Assembly: GCA_026874595.1 (NCBI GenBank)
Contig: CM049314.1
Span: forward strand, 12,018,729-12,082,728
DNA: 64,000 nt
From: Sipunculus nudus
Taxonomy: Eukaryota; Annelida; Sipuncula; Golfingiida; Sipunculidae
Reading direction: 5' to 3'
The number at the start of each line of letters is the position of its first letter. Within the stretch, counting starts at the first letter, position 1. The position numbers and the translations under genes were made by a program. The notes under the pieces are model-generated. The model was not told the origin of the DNA. It ran no database searches and saw nothing but the letters and a program-made list of their open reading frames with translations. Below, in pieces: positions 48,020-60,636 of this stretch.

Positions 48020-49387
48020 CGTACATAGCGTAATCATTCAGGACCAATTTTGGACATACATGTATTAGTTTTTAACCAGCACTTCTGTTTATTTCTTTGG
48101 CCAGCAAAGGGTGATCAAGGTGATGTGTGCGTTTGTATGCGCAATATTGCGGAAACTATACATTGTTGATGACATTTGGTTTTAGGATTGGCCCTCCATT
48201 AATAGACAAATGTCTTAATTTGGGAATTTTTTTGGTAAAATTAGAATTCAAATGTGGATTTGGATATCTTCAAAATATATCGAACGCCCGGAAATTTTCT
48301 TGACCTATGGCAATCTCTTTCACAGTAATGAAGGTTTTCTAGAACAACATTCATTAATCAGTGGGCCTTTTTACAGTATAAACGTAACACACCACCAAGC
48401 TTCGTAAGAAAATAAGGAAATATTCATGCAATGCGAAAGTGGCAAGCGGTCTGCTACGTGGCCAAATTTTGTTGTGATTGGATTGGTTTTGTCATTATAT
48501 CAGTTTTCTGAGAATTGTAATACAATTTTTCGAAAGCAGAACAATAAAATTGTTAAACTCTATTTTTTTGATGAGGCTCTAATAAGGCACTGGTGGAGGT
48601 ATTCGCTCTGTGAGTACATTCTAGATCACGAAGAACATTATGCGTAAATGTATATAACCAGACTGGTAAAGGCTTCAGTGTAGTGGCTCTAACATTATTA
48701 TGTAGTAGAAAAACAGTATTCCAATTTTAGAGCATCGAACAATCATCTTCCAAGAAAAGAAAATCTATGGCAGGACCTCGACCTGTCATAACACTAACAT
48801 AAAAATAAATGTCATACATTAAAATTATCACCTTCATAGACGATGGGTGTTTGAAGAAGGAGTATTGACCCCATCACGTTTAATTGCTTGTGTATTTATC
48901 TATTGCCTCCGCCAGGAGGGTGCGCTTTTATTCCCGTTCGTGTGTGTATGGGGACGGGGGAGGGTTGTGTGTTGTTTGTGTCTTTGTTTCTATTTGTGTA
49001 GGTATGTTTGTTCAAGTCATAACCCAGGAAAGGAATCTTATAAAATGTTGACGGCATTTCTCGAACGTACTAATGAATAACCGATTATATTATAGTGTGG
49101 ATCCGGCTATTGAATCGGATTCCGGACATAATTCTGAAAAAATCACAAATAGATTCACTTATGCATGAATGAACCTAAGAATACAGGCCGATTAAGTGAA
49201 TGCAAACACGATTAAGGAAGCATTTTCCGATAAAGAAAAGGAGTAAAAATACTATATCATTTGCAACCCACATTTGGCCCCCTCAATAAACGGGACGAAC
49301 CTGTCACCGCCTGTAGGCATGCGAACAAATTCCTCCTTAAGAATTTCATAACATAGATTGTAGTATATAGGACGCCCTCATTATATT

Positions 49388-49432
<45 letters not shown>

Positions 49433-51060
49433 TCTTTCTTTCTCAACCACCACAAGAAAACACATGGAGAGCCCCGTGTTCATACACATTTAGCCTTCTT
49501 TAAGCACTGTCACTAACTGCTCTCAGTACAGCCTCTTACCAGCTCCCCTCATACAACGACCTTTGCCCCTTTCCTCCCGTATCCCGACTCACTCTATCTG
49601 ATGCTGGTATATCTTTGCCCCTAGGGCGCACATTTACACTCAACAGTCTTAGTTACATGGGTCACAACAGGCCAGTAACATATATACATTCAAGGTCGCA
49701 TATCTTCGTAACACATATATACCGTTATCATCTAGTCCATTTCAGCCAGACAGCCTAACCTGATGAGTGCAACAACATGTTGCACGAAACTACGTAGTAG
49801 TAAAATGTCTGAAAATACTTGATTCGTCTTCATTTTGTATAATAATAAAGCTCTGGTGAAATGCCATAACTGACCTGTTTTTTAAGATCGTCTGTGAATT
49901 AAGACTGTTTGACAGGTCCCACAGGTGGTCTTATTACACAGGTTATTTGTTTCCCCTATATTACAACTGTATAAGTGATTGTAGAATCAACCCTGCCCCC
50001 CCTTCACCAGAGAACTGTGACTTAGTTATAATATTGCATGTTCAAGTAGGAAGTACATCCAAATGTTTGTTTCTATGATTTATTATACATTAATATGGAG
50101 TATCATGTTTAGATCTTAACGTGAGAACTTGGGTTCGGCGTCACAGGTGCCTCGTTTGATGTTAATTTCAGTACAGTTAAATTCGACGGGAGCCGTCTCC
50201 TGTCTAGACGGTAACTTTAATAACTTCGTTAACTGTAGACTTCAAGGGCCAAACTATTGGCTTATTTGCTTTATCTCAGGGGTTGATCTCTGGAAGCATG
50301 TCCATTTTAATATTCGTACAATTAGTAATAGTCAGCATTATAGAGTTTGATCATTTGGCAAAGGAGGATCGGGATTTGTGGCGTCAGGAAACACATATAA
50401 GCCGTGGTTGAGAAGAAAATAACTACAATTACCGGTTTATCGCTCCAGTTAGGTGCCGTTCGACCATTTTCTGTAGTCTAGTGGCAGGTTTGCGTTCATC
50501 AGAGTCTGAACAGCTAAATGACGCTAAAGCGTAAATCCTCAGTGTCTGAGAAGGGCCACGTTGATATCTCTGTCACGGACTTCAGAATATATATCGCAAA
50601 TACCAAAAAAACTGGTAATCCGGCGAAATGTATGTGTGTTGAGCGCTTCGAGAATAAGACTAAGCCATTATTTACGCGAATCGATAGAGTTACTGGATAT
50701 CGTTTTGTGGGGACATATTCAGTTAGCTAGTGCAGGATTATTCGAGTAGACATCAGCCAGAAAAACATTGATTCTAAGTTCATTTAGAATAGGTTGTGAG
50801 TCTATCAGTCAGTGCTTTATGAACTTTGCCTCGAGGGGCGAACGTGTACTCTGTTGAGGAACAATTGATTGTTGGATCCCTGTGCAGATACACAAGAGCG
50901 AGATGAGTGAGCTGGTGGCTTGACATTCCGATGTAACGTGTGCCCGATGGTCATGTGATCAGGAGCCGTGTAAACAAAGAAGAATTCCCTCTGCAGAGTA
51001 CATAAAGAACTAAGTGATTTTGTGTTTCTTGTGTGGACGCTTGTGATCATCGATACTTAT
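48014..51060. other. unassigned DNA upstream of copy C
   Basis: No gene supported. Frames at 48426-48647, 48847-49080 and 50129-50350 are short, lack domains and have no paralogue in the array. The signal-peptide exon expected for copy C was not found here. A (CT)n tract lies at 49388-49430. Confidence 0.5.
49388..49430. repeat. (CT)n microsatellite
   Basis: About 21 CT dinucleotides followed by CTTT words. Confidence 0.95.
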
Positions 51061-51396
51061 ATGGGTGGAACGAAATGTCTCAGGGCTGGCCTAATTCTAC
51101 TGAAATATTTTCTCACAATTTACACATTTCTCTTGACTTAATAATCATTCAAAGGAAAACACAAACAAAATATTTATGAATCCTTCATTGTCGCTTTGGC
51201 CTGTTGTAATATTTAAAATTTGAGAGAGACGCATATAAAAAAATAACCTCATACTAGCTTCCACAATAAATGCTTACAAATTAGCATACATTTTGATCAT
51301 AAATGATAATAGCAATGATATTAATTAATTCCGCCAATAATTACATTTTCTTCATCTCCGTATTCTTCTACTTTGTTATTTTTATATTATTATTAC

Positions 51397-51442
<46 letters not shown>

Positions 51443-53543
51443 TGTATTAACAATGATGCATTGCACAGTAACATTGTAAATCATTCGGTGGTAATGTGGG
51501 TCTGACTCAGGATAAAACAGAGTAGGAGCACAAAGATCTACTTCACTTCATAAAAGATCTCGAGACGATATGGTTATCACTAGGACGGAAGGAGAAAGGG
51601 AACTGGATGAGGGTAAAGGGTGACATAGGTTATTATCCTTTGGTCCCCCATGTTGGACATTTCAATCGTATGGTTTCTGGTTTGATAAGTTCATTCGAGT
51701 CAGATAATGGTAAGTCGCCGTGGATTTCAGTTAACGTGATGATCGTTTTTAATACAATGGATGGACAATCGTAAATTACGTGTTTCATACAAAGGGGTAA
51801 ATTAGTAAAGTGTATGAAAATGTTTGTTAGATGAGAAACTTATGATTTTGATGCGATACTGGATACAGGTGGGAGCTGCATGCACAACTATCGTGGCGCA
51901 TGTTGGACATCGAAGGATATAGTATGACCCCTTGCAAATATGTCCTTATATATCCTATATCCTGTTTAGTTCTGATCCTTTCTGGAAGTTTCAGGACCAC
52001 ATATTAGTACCGTATAGTATACAGTGCATGAATTGTATGACTATGTTTATTTTAATGTAAAAGAACCGATTGAAATTCCTGATTTCCTTCGATAACCTTT
52101 ATATGCATTAAATCATTCTTTAAAGACCAGCTGCAAAAAAAGTTTAAAACAAAAACAATGATTCTCTTCCGACCTTTAGATAGTCAAAGTGTAAACCCTG
52201 ATGTGAATGACACCGTGAAATTCACGACACAGCAGAGGGCCCCAACACAGTCGAGGGTCCAGATCGTTTCTGGTAAGCAGGTCACGTGACTATACGCCTC
52301 AAAATCCTTAAACTTAAATCAAATCAAGGAATTACACAGGAAGTTTTGTTACGTACACTTTTCTACATTTAATAATCCCTTACGTTGTGCAGGATCTTGA
52401 CCATACGTTGTGCAGGATCTTGAACAGCAACCAGCTATTCATATAATAAAATACCAATGTTTCTAGTTAATAAAAGAAATCATAACAAAATGTAACTTTT
52501 TATTAAAGGGTTTTACATATTATTCATGTGCGTGGCTTTCCCTTTGCTTTTTGTGGTCGCCTTGTGTCAGTGTGATGGGAGGCTACAGAATTGAACGAAA
52601 TTAAAGGTAAAGTTGACTTATTTATGTATCTTTGAAATATATGCGTTCGCTTGAGTTAGGTTTATAGTCCTGTTCAACTTCGGCTTTGTATATAATATAA
52701 TGCATTTAATATTATGCATTTTTATAATAAAATGTTAATCAAGCGAGCTTGGTAACAGATTTAAATTCCTAAATTCTAATTCACAAGTATCTGAGGGGTA
52801 CAAATTTACATTCTTGTTAGAAAAACACCTCGACCAAAAATGTAAGTACGCAAATAAAGGATATAACGGAAATAAGTGTCTTATATAATTCTGATTCTTC
52901 GGTGCATTGTTTATACACCATGAAACGATTGTTTATCTTAGATATTTAGCTCTGAAATTCTGAATCACCACAAAATGTTCTTGGGGGAAACAATAACACT
53001 CAGTATGCAAGATTTCAACCACTGTCACTGCACAGCAGATCTAAGATCAAAAGGTTGTAAACTGTGACTCCATCAGAGCCAAGCATCTGCCCGAGTGGAT
53101 AAGTTGTAACCTTTTTTGACTTTCTCGTTTCTTTAAAGGAATTCAACCAGTGCAGCTATGAATAAAAAGGCCGCAGGAAGCCCTGTGCTCAGACTGTGGA
53201 CATTCCACAACGCAATTTCTGTGGCATCGATACACCATCATTGATCTACGCACGAGTTCCCAGGGGCAACTGACGAAAAGGTACAAAAGTTATCCGAGGA
53301 CCCTTGATTTGAGGATTCTTGACCTTTGACTTAGAGAATGAGAACTATGTTGGTGTAACACCAAACCATACTCCACCCGTTCCTCCACGGCATGGTCTTC
53401 AAGGATATGACATCACACCGGATATGTTTACGACTGCCCGAAAGAAAATGTACTCCAGTGTATCCGCGCCGTCAATAGAATCACTGCGCTCCTGTGATGA
53501 GCCTGTGATGCTGTGTAATTCAGTTTACGAGTCAAGTTTCTAG
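51061..53543 (+). pseudogene. two-CTLD receptor, copy C (pseudogene)
   Basis: Similarity to intron 1 of A begins at about 51060. Remnants: CTLD1 N-half 51470-51628, missing its first third and with TAG at 51523; stalk 52184-52272; TM 52509-52606 with one extra base and TAA before the donor; tail 52945-53543 with several frameshifts upstream. The last 75 codons (53319-53543) are open and keep ENYVGVTPNHTPPVPPRHG and NSVYESSF. Exons 1, 3, 4 and 5 were not found. The TM donor is a normal AAAG|GTAAAG. Confidence 0.8.
51386..51442. repeat. (TTA)n microsatellite
   Basis: An expanded version of a much shorter TTA run at 31448-31465 in the same intron position of copy A. Confidence 0.85.
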
Positions 53544-53990
53544 TTTCACGTAAAAAAGTGCATGGAAGGATTATGGTTCATGCTTGTTATTAGTGAATAT
53601 ATATTTATATGCAAAGTATGTTTAACGGCCTGATCAACTGCTTTGTACTCGAAAATATCAACCCAGGAACAAATAGTTTTATCTGTTATTCATGGTCTTC
53701 AAGGATATGACATCACACCGGATATGTTTACGACTGCCCGAAAGAAAATGTACTCCAGTGTATCCGCGCCGTCAATAGAATCACTGCGCTCCTGTGATGA
53801 GTCTGTGATGCTGTGTAATTCAGTTTACGAGTCAAGTTTCTAGTTTCACGTAAAAAAGAGCATGGGAGAATTATGGTTCATGCTTGTTATTAGTGAATAT
53901 ATATTTATATGCAAAGTATGTTTAACGGCCTGATCAACTGCTTTGTACTCGAAAATATCAACCCAGGAACAAATAGTTTTATCTGTTATT
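53391..53990 (+). repeat. exact-length 300-bp tandem duplication of tail end and 3' UTR
   Basis: 53391-53690 and 53691-53990 are direct repeats of 300 bp each with four mismatches by eye. The unit starts inside the codons after PPVPPR, includes the C-terminal 51 residues and stop, and continues into the 3' untranslated region. The second copy (frame to 53843) therefore re-creates the tail end a second time downstream of the first stop. Confidence 0.9.
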
Positions 53991-55311
53991 TAACTTTTCA
54001 TTTTTATTAATCTCTGCAAATCAGGATGAACGTAACACAAAGTTGGCCACCATCTACGCAAGTATTTGTACCCTGAATATATGGAAATGGGTTTACAATG
54101 CCAGTCGGTGATATATAAATAGTTCGAAAGCACCTACCAGTGAAGAAAAATCAACAAATTTACGACTTGATAATATAGTTGAAAATATTAAATAATATTT
54201 ATTCATATTTATACGGGTCACTTAGCTATGTTAGGGCCTAGGTGAGCTTATTTCGTTAGCGGTAGGACTAATCTTATATTGTAATTCTTTAAAATTATAC
54301 CTTCTGATTTATGTTTTATCCTGTGTGTGACGTCTCGTAGTCAGAACAACTCGTGCAGATAACAAAAAAATTAGTAAAGCAGAATTATCTTATATGATTA
54401 AATTTTAGTATGGAGTGATTTTTACTTAAAAAAAACATAAAAAAGTAATCTTCCTACTTTTGAGTGAAACCTGCCGAAGTATTGGGTGTGGGGAAATACA
54501 TTTCCTTCATTATATGATGTAAATACAAATAACAATAAAAATTGTCATTAGAGTGCCCGTGTGGAATGTATGTTTGTTAATATGTTATTATAAAACCGTG
54601 GTTATTATTTCGCAATAATGCTAAATGCTCATTTTTAATTAGGCATTATCTCCGCTGTACTTATGCACTAGCACACCTTGATGAGCAACAACAAATTGAA
54701 AATTACAGAAACATCTGCTTGTAATATTAGATTCTGCCAGGCGCAGAACATGAACGTGAACAGACCATTAATAAAAACTAAAGGACACAACCACCCATCT
54801 AACATGACTACCTCGCTGACAGGACCACCATTCTAATACTTTCACCTATTTTAACACTACTTACCCACAGACACGATCATCCCGGTGCACGACCATTAAC
54901 CAGACAATCAACACAATCTGCCCCCATACGGAACCCACTAACAAGCAGCTCCACTGACGCGGCAACTCTTTTAATATAACCGATCTTAAAAGTTCATTCT
55001 AATGAGAAATGGTTGTATTAATACAAAGGGGATATTAATATCAAATAAGAGGGGGGTAGTGCATAGTGATATGTTTACTCTAGACATTACATATAATAAA
55101 CATTTCTAAACCTTTCATCATAGCCTTTCTTTCAAAATATCAATGCTGCCTGCAGGCTACTGCCCGATGTAAGACTGTGAGATGTTAAACAGGCTAGACA
55201 AGGACGAGCCTGACATTGTAGTTGTAAAGAACAAGAAGAGTATATATCATATAGCTTAATGTAATAAAACACAATAAAATGGATTATAAGGCCACCCACT
55301 GACACAGATAT
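53991..55311 (+). other. 3' flank of copy C
   Basis: Non-coding and homologous to the 3' flank of A up to about 55240, including a short ACCACC-word patch at 54780-54960. Confidence 0.6.
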
Positions 55312-55436
55312 GATCTTCACAGGTGTGACGCCACACTGGATATCCTTTCGACTGCATCTGAGCGAATGTTCTCCAGCGCATGCAAGCCGTTAATAGAATC
55401 ACTGCTTTCCAGTCCTGAGTCTGTGATGGCCAGTTA
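55312..55436 (+). pseudogene. receptor tail fragment, copy C'
   Basis: About 125 bp still align in frame with the end of the tail exon (TLDILSTASERMFSSACKP, LIESLL, SVM, stop TAG at 55434), followed by the same 3' sequence TTATTAGTGAATATAT. It marks a fifth, nearly erased family member between C and D. Confidence 0.65.
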
Positions 55437-55481
55437 GGTAAAATACAGTATGCAAGGGTAATGATACCTGCTTTTTATTAG

Positions 55482-55484
<3 letters not shown>

Positions 55485-55536
<52 letters not shown>
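55485..55536. repeat. (AT)n microsatellite
   Basis: About 52 bp of AT dinucleotides, grown from the GTGAATATATAT word found after every tail copy. Confidence 0.9.
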
Positions 55537-55544
<8 letters not shown>

Positions 55545-58382
55545 GCGGATATGTAATCAGGACACAACAACAGAAATTTATATTAAGGTGAAGAACAATG
55601 TGTTTGAACATTGTTTCAAGAAGTAAATAGAACAGAAGAAAAACTTTAATGTCTATACTTCCACCATATCATATTTCACCGGAGTGTATCGAGCACTCTC
55701 GGAGATATAACGTGGACAAATCCTTATTCCCAGAAAAGAACAATTACGTTTATCTTATAAGCCCCTTCATTGGCGGAGGTAATGATAAGTGGTCCCTGGG
55801 CCATGATCCTCATCAGAATCTGACACATTTTAAAAGGTAAAAGCATTGTTTAATATGTGCCATTATCACACTGGCAGTTTGTGTTTGGTATCAAATAAAA
55901 AAATGGCCAATTCACTCCGTGAACATTTTATGCGTGACAGTTCGTTACAAATAAGGAAGAAATACATCTTAAATCTGCATATCATTTACCGAAAGCTGAA
56001 TTTATTATTTCACCTCACAAAATATAGGGCAACACCTGTACTGTCATGATCAATATTTGAAATGACAACGGGCAATACATTTTATAAGCGAACATAGAAC
56101 TAACATATACCCGAATATGTGCTTTTTAAGGATGCATTAAGCTGCCATTTTGAAAATATTTCATACCTTTTTAATGCATGGACTGTCACATTAAAGCTGG
56201 TTTAGAAATATTATGACTTTTCTTTGACGTTTATATTATATTGAGTTTGAGACTCATACAAACAGAAAACATGTCAAACAGTGGCGTAACATGCCGCGTA
56301 TATGAATATAAATTACATGGCGCGATGAGAGTTCTTTTATGTTAAATTAATACTGAGAGTTGCAGCATTTCCAGAAATATTTGATGACATACATTGTGTT
56401 CCCACGCACACCAATAATACCGCACAATATTTTTTATACGAAAGCTTAAAAAGATATCGATGAACCAAGGTGTTTTCATATTATAAATCAATACAAACAA
56501 CCTATCTGGCTTGAAGCATGCATAACATCATCGAAATAAGTAATTGTTAGGTATCTAGATATAGGACTACGATTACGCCCGGACAGGCAGCGCAAATCTC
56601 ATCGCTTTAGCTCAGACTAAGAACAAAAGACTATGCACAAAAATAGCTAGCCAGATAAGCACAAGCGAAGGGCTTTTTTTAACCAGGTAAGAATCACAAA
56701 AAGTACATTGTACGTTTACTCAGAAACTGATATATACCTTTTTAAATGGTACCTTCACACTAAAGGCATTTGTACTTTGTTAACTTTATTGAACGTGGGC
56801 CTTGATTGCTGCGAAAATATAATTTCGACAGGTCAGAAGATCTACGACATTAGCACCTGCAGAAATGAGGACACGCATTTAAAATCTCCAGACAAACACT
56901 CCTTCCCTGCTTATGACAAACAAGACAAAATTCCTCTCACAGAATATAATAACTTTCCCCACTTCTATTCTTCAACGACATATTAGGAAAGATATTCTTT
57001 AATTTTACTATAGATTTTTTTGTTGAATTTTCAGTATCATATTATTAATTATATTGTTGTTTATAATAGATTTAAACATTAGAAAAATCAGACAAATGTA
57101 TTGACGCATGCAATATGATATGATGCCTCCTTTAGACATTTGAGGTAAATATGACAAAACTTTAACCAGATTTACGGAATTATTTCCAAATAAAAATATT
57201 ACTTGTTTTTTCACCCAGAGTGAGGGAGTAAATGAAACGATGTCACCCACCCCTAAATTGAGAAAAGGATATAACCCATTGCTTCCTCCTATCCAGAAAA
57301 GAAGGCCCATGCAATTGAAGTACCGTCACTTGGTACTTAAATTTTAATCCAATTACCACTAATGTTTGTGAGCTTTCCTGCCTTAATCAGTGTTTAATTA
57401 TACGTATGACTTCACTTTATTCCTCTTGTGTTTATGAATCAATATATTGGATGTAATCTGACATTATATTTATTTGGTCACAGCAGAATGATTTGTATGT
57501 CAAAAATTAGTGCAATCTACTATTACTCTACGTGTCAATAAGGAACAATGTCAGAAGGTACTATGTTTTGCAGTTTTGTATCAAACTGTAGCAGTAACTT
57601 TCAAAGTGACACAATTATAAATACAACAGACAATGATAAACCTACGTTCACTATCATACGTGGAATTGGTGAGGCTTCTTGAAAAAAATACTTTGGCCAG
57701 GATGTTAGTGAATTGTTATCAGCTCTTTTTATCTGTCCCGTGATGATATGTTTATATCACCTGCCCTAGAAACATTTTGCAGCGTGTAACTGACGTATAA
57801 CGGGACATCCATGTGCTAATGTTACTTGAGTGAGCAAAAGGACAATGAAATCCAAGGCATCGTATGTGCCATACTTAACAAAACTACTCTTACATGAAAC
57901 TATTACAAACAATCTCACCGCAACCCAGTTACACAGACAAAACACACATCCTTATTTTAATATCACTAGTGTTTATTTCCAAACATACGACCAGTAATGA
58001 ATCCCATGAAAAAAAATGATAGAAAATTGTTAATTTTATCACCACTATGGGAAAGTATTTTCATGTAAACACAATGGGTGACCTGTTTATTTTAAACAAA
58101 GCGATGATCTCTATAGCTTACATGAAATTTTTATTTGCTGTCATTTCATTACATGCTTTCATTTGGGTTTCATTACAGCCAATCATTCAGGCACACATGC
58201 CAGTAACTAACACTCATAATTAAGAAAGATTATACAAGGTTGTGAACAGTCCAACAACTATTAAGTAATTATAGTCAGATTATGCACTTAGCAACATCCT
58301 GGATCAACAGCTTGAAATGTAAGTTTTCCATCTGTATCTGTTGAGTACATCTGACTGCTTGGATTATTTCTTATGTTCTACA
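55537..58382 (+). other. intergenic DNA and 5' flank of receptor D
   Basis: Non-coding; aligns with 39.1-42.1 kb. A frame at 56708-56986 contains PLTEYNNF and aligns without gaps to an open segment near 40445-40550. The changes are mostly amino-acid-altering, so coding is not supported. The conserved promoter block is at 58263-58289. Confidence 0.5.
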
Positions 58383-58449
58383 ATGCTGCGTCTGTTGCTA
58401 CTCTTTGTGCTCTCATTGTGCTGTGCTACTAGGGGACTCGTTATTCCTG
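58383..58449 (+). CDS. receptor D exon 1 (signal peptide)
   Basis: 67 nt to donor G|GTGAGT, same length and phase as A. Hydrophobic core LLLLFVLSLCC. Confidence 0.8.
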
Positions 58450-60596
58450 GTGAGTATTTAACAGAACCGTGAAACTGTATATTCTTATTATAATCAGGGG
58501 ACTAGGGAACACAATACCGGGATATCCGAACACACATACACATGTACACACATACAAAATACATGTTTATGCTTTGTGAGCACAAGTTCATTTTTTTTCT
58601 GTTTCGGTATTTTGTATGAATTGGTGATGAATAACTGCTGTTGACTTTTTGTGTTCCTTACCTTATTACAAATATTTTGTATTTATTATGATTAATTTAT
58701 ATTAATTAATCTTAAATCCCCTTAAGTAAGCCTCTGGCCTCTATCTTATTTCAACAATATAATTTAAGCAGAAAGTGTTGAATGCAAAAATTACTTGTAC
58801 ATCCTACACTTCTCCTCGAACAATAAAGTACAACTCTAAAGTGATATTGAGTCACAATGAATAATCTTGCTACATACGTGTTCACAACGAATATCTGACT
58901 GAGTAAAATGATGGGATATCAGTATACAACGATCCCATTAACACATTTTTTTCTTGTTCGCTAACCCTCTATGTTCTATAAAATGGGCGCACCTGACTAT
59001 ACCACTAAAATGTGAGATCTGAACTGCGCTCTCCACGTGACGATGCTCAAGTAACTTCCACTGAATCAGCAATCTCTCTTCCGTTATTCCTAAGCATTAA
59101 CAGTTACCACGAAGTTCATGCAGGTCTGCCACGTATTTAAAGGGTTTACTGCACCATATCCCTGATAGAGGTCATTCTTCTCAACGTTTCACAGGAACGT
59201 ATTATCACATGAAGGTGATCTTAAACAAAACATCCTCAAATCAAATATGCTAAGAATGCCATAAATCCAGGCACAATAAAGCTGCGCTTGTAAATTGCAA
59301 GTTCTGCCTGACAACGACAGCCATGACACAACTTCTCGGCACTCATATGTTGCCGATTTCCGCCTAAACCTTTGCATATCGACAAGTGTACGACCGGTGT
59401 AAATTTCCAAGGTTCGTAAAATATTTGCACGTAAAGATTACGGCGTCTTTACTATTTGATCGTTAATTAGTTTATGACAGACATAACATAACATGGCGTC
59501 AGTAAAATTACTTCACTCGCACTAAATCGGACAAGAAATATCACAGGGACACCTTTACTGTTCTGAAAAATAATTTCCTCAAAGTGTACATATTTATCTT
59601 GACTTAATAATCGTTTTTAAGAACACAAAGAAAACCATTTAAATACTTATGAATTATACATTTTTAATAATGATGCATTTCACTGTAGAGTGCGGCAATC
59701 AGACAAAAGAAGTGAAGTATTGTAAAGTCTCAGTGAAAGTGACTGACGCTTTTGTCGATGCCCATGAACATTGCAGTTCATTCGGTGGTAATGTGGGTCT
59801 GCCTCAGGATAAAACAGAGGAGGAACACAGGGAATTAATTCACATCATGGATGATCTACATCTGGAGACAATATGGTTATCACTAAGACGGAAAGAGTTA
59901 GGGAATTGGACGTGGGTTAACGGTGACATGGGTAAGTATCCTAAAGTCACCATTTTTGGGTGGACCGTATATTTCCGATGTGTGAGATCCGGTTTTTATA
60001 AGTACGTTGAAAACGTCATGTTCAGTCGATGAGGCCCTTATGTAAAAGTGAGGATCGTATATGGTACGCCTTAGTGACAACGGTAAATTATTTTTCAGGC
60101 AATTATATAAACTAGGATAGTGTATGAGCATTTATTTTCAGATGGGAAACTCAAGACTTTGCTGTGGTACTGGATTTTTGACTGCATAGTCACGCTCATC
60201 TATATCAACCTATTTTACAGTATGCGCTCTTAGACTAGAAGACTCATGTCCACGTCTTCTCCTTTATCTTACTGCGAAACTACTTGATTTTATGGCAGTA
60301 TTTAAGCAACATATAAAACAACATATATCAGGGGGGTGTATATAGGGGATGGGGGGTATATATCCCCCCACTTTTTTGGAAGGGGGGGATGGTCAATGTA
60401 ATCATCCCCCCCACTATTCAGAGAAATATATTTATATATTTCAAATGAAATATTTAAATACATATAATTATAGACTTTGGTTCGATTTATGATTCTACTA
60501 AGAATATTAACATCTAAATGCTTTAGAATTAACATATATTTTTTAAAACCTTATACTTAATTGATATATTATAATTTGATATGTGTCACACAGACA

Positions 60597-60636
<40 letters not shown>

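Noticed and set aside
50129-50350. First exon or CTLD remnant of copy C
   Set aside because: The frame begins without an ATG and shows neither a signal peptide nor CTLD motifs; no similarity to exon 1 of A or D.
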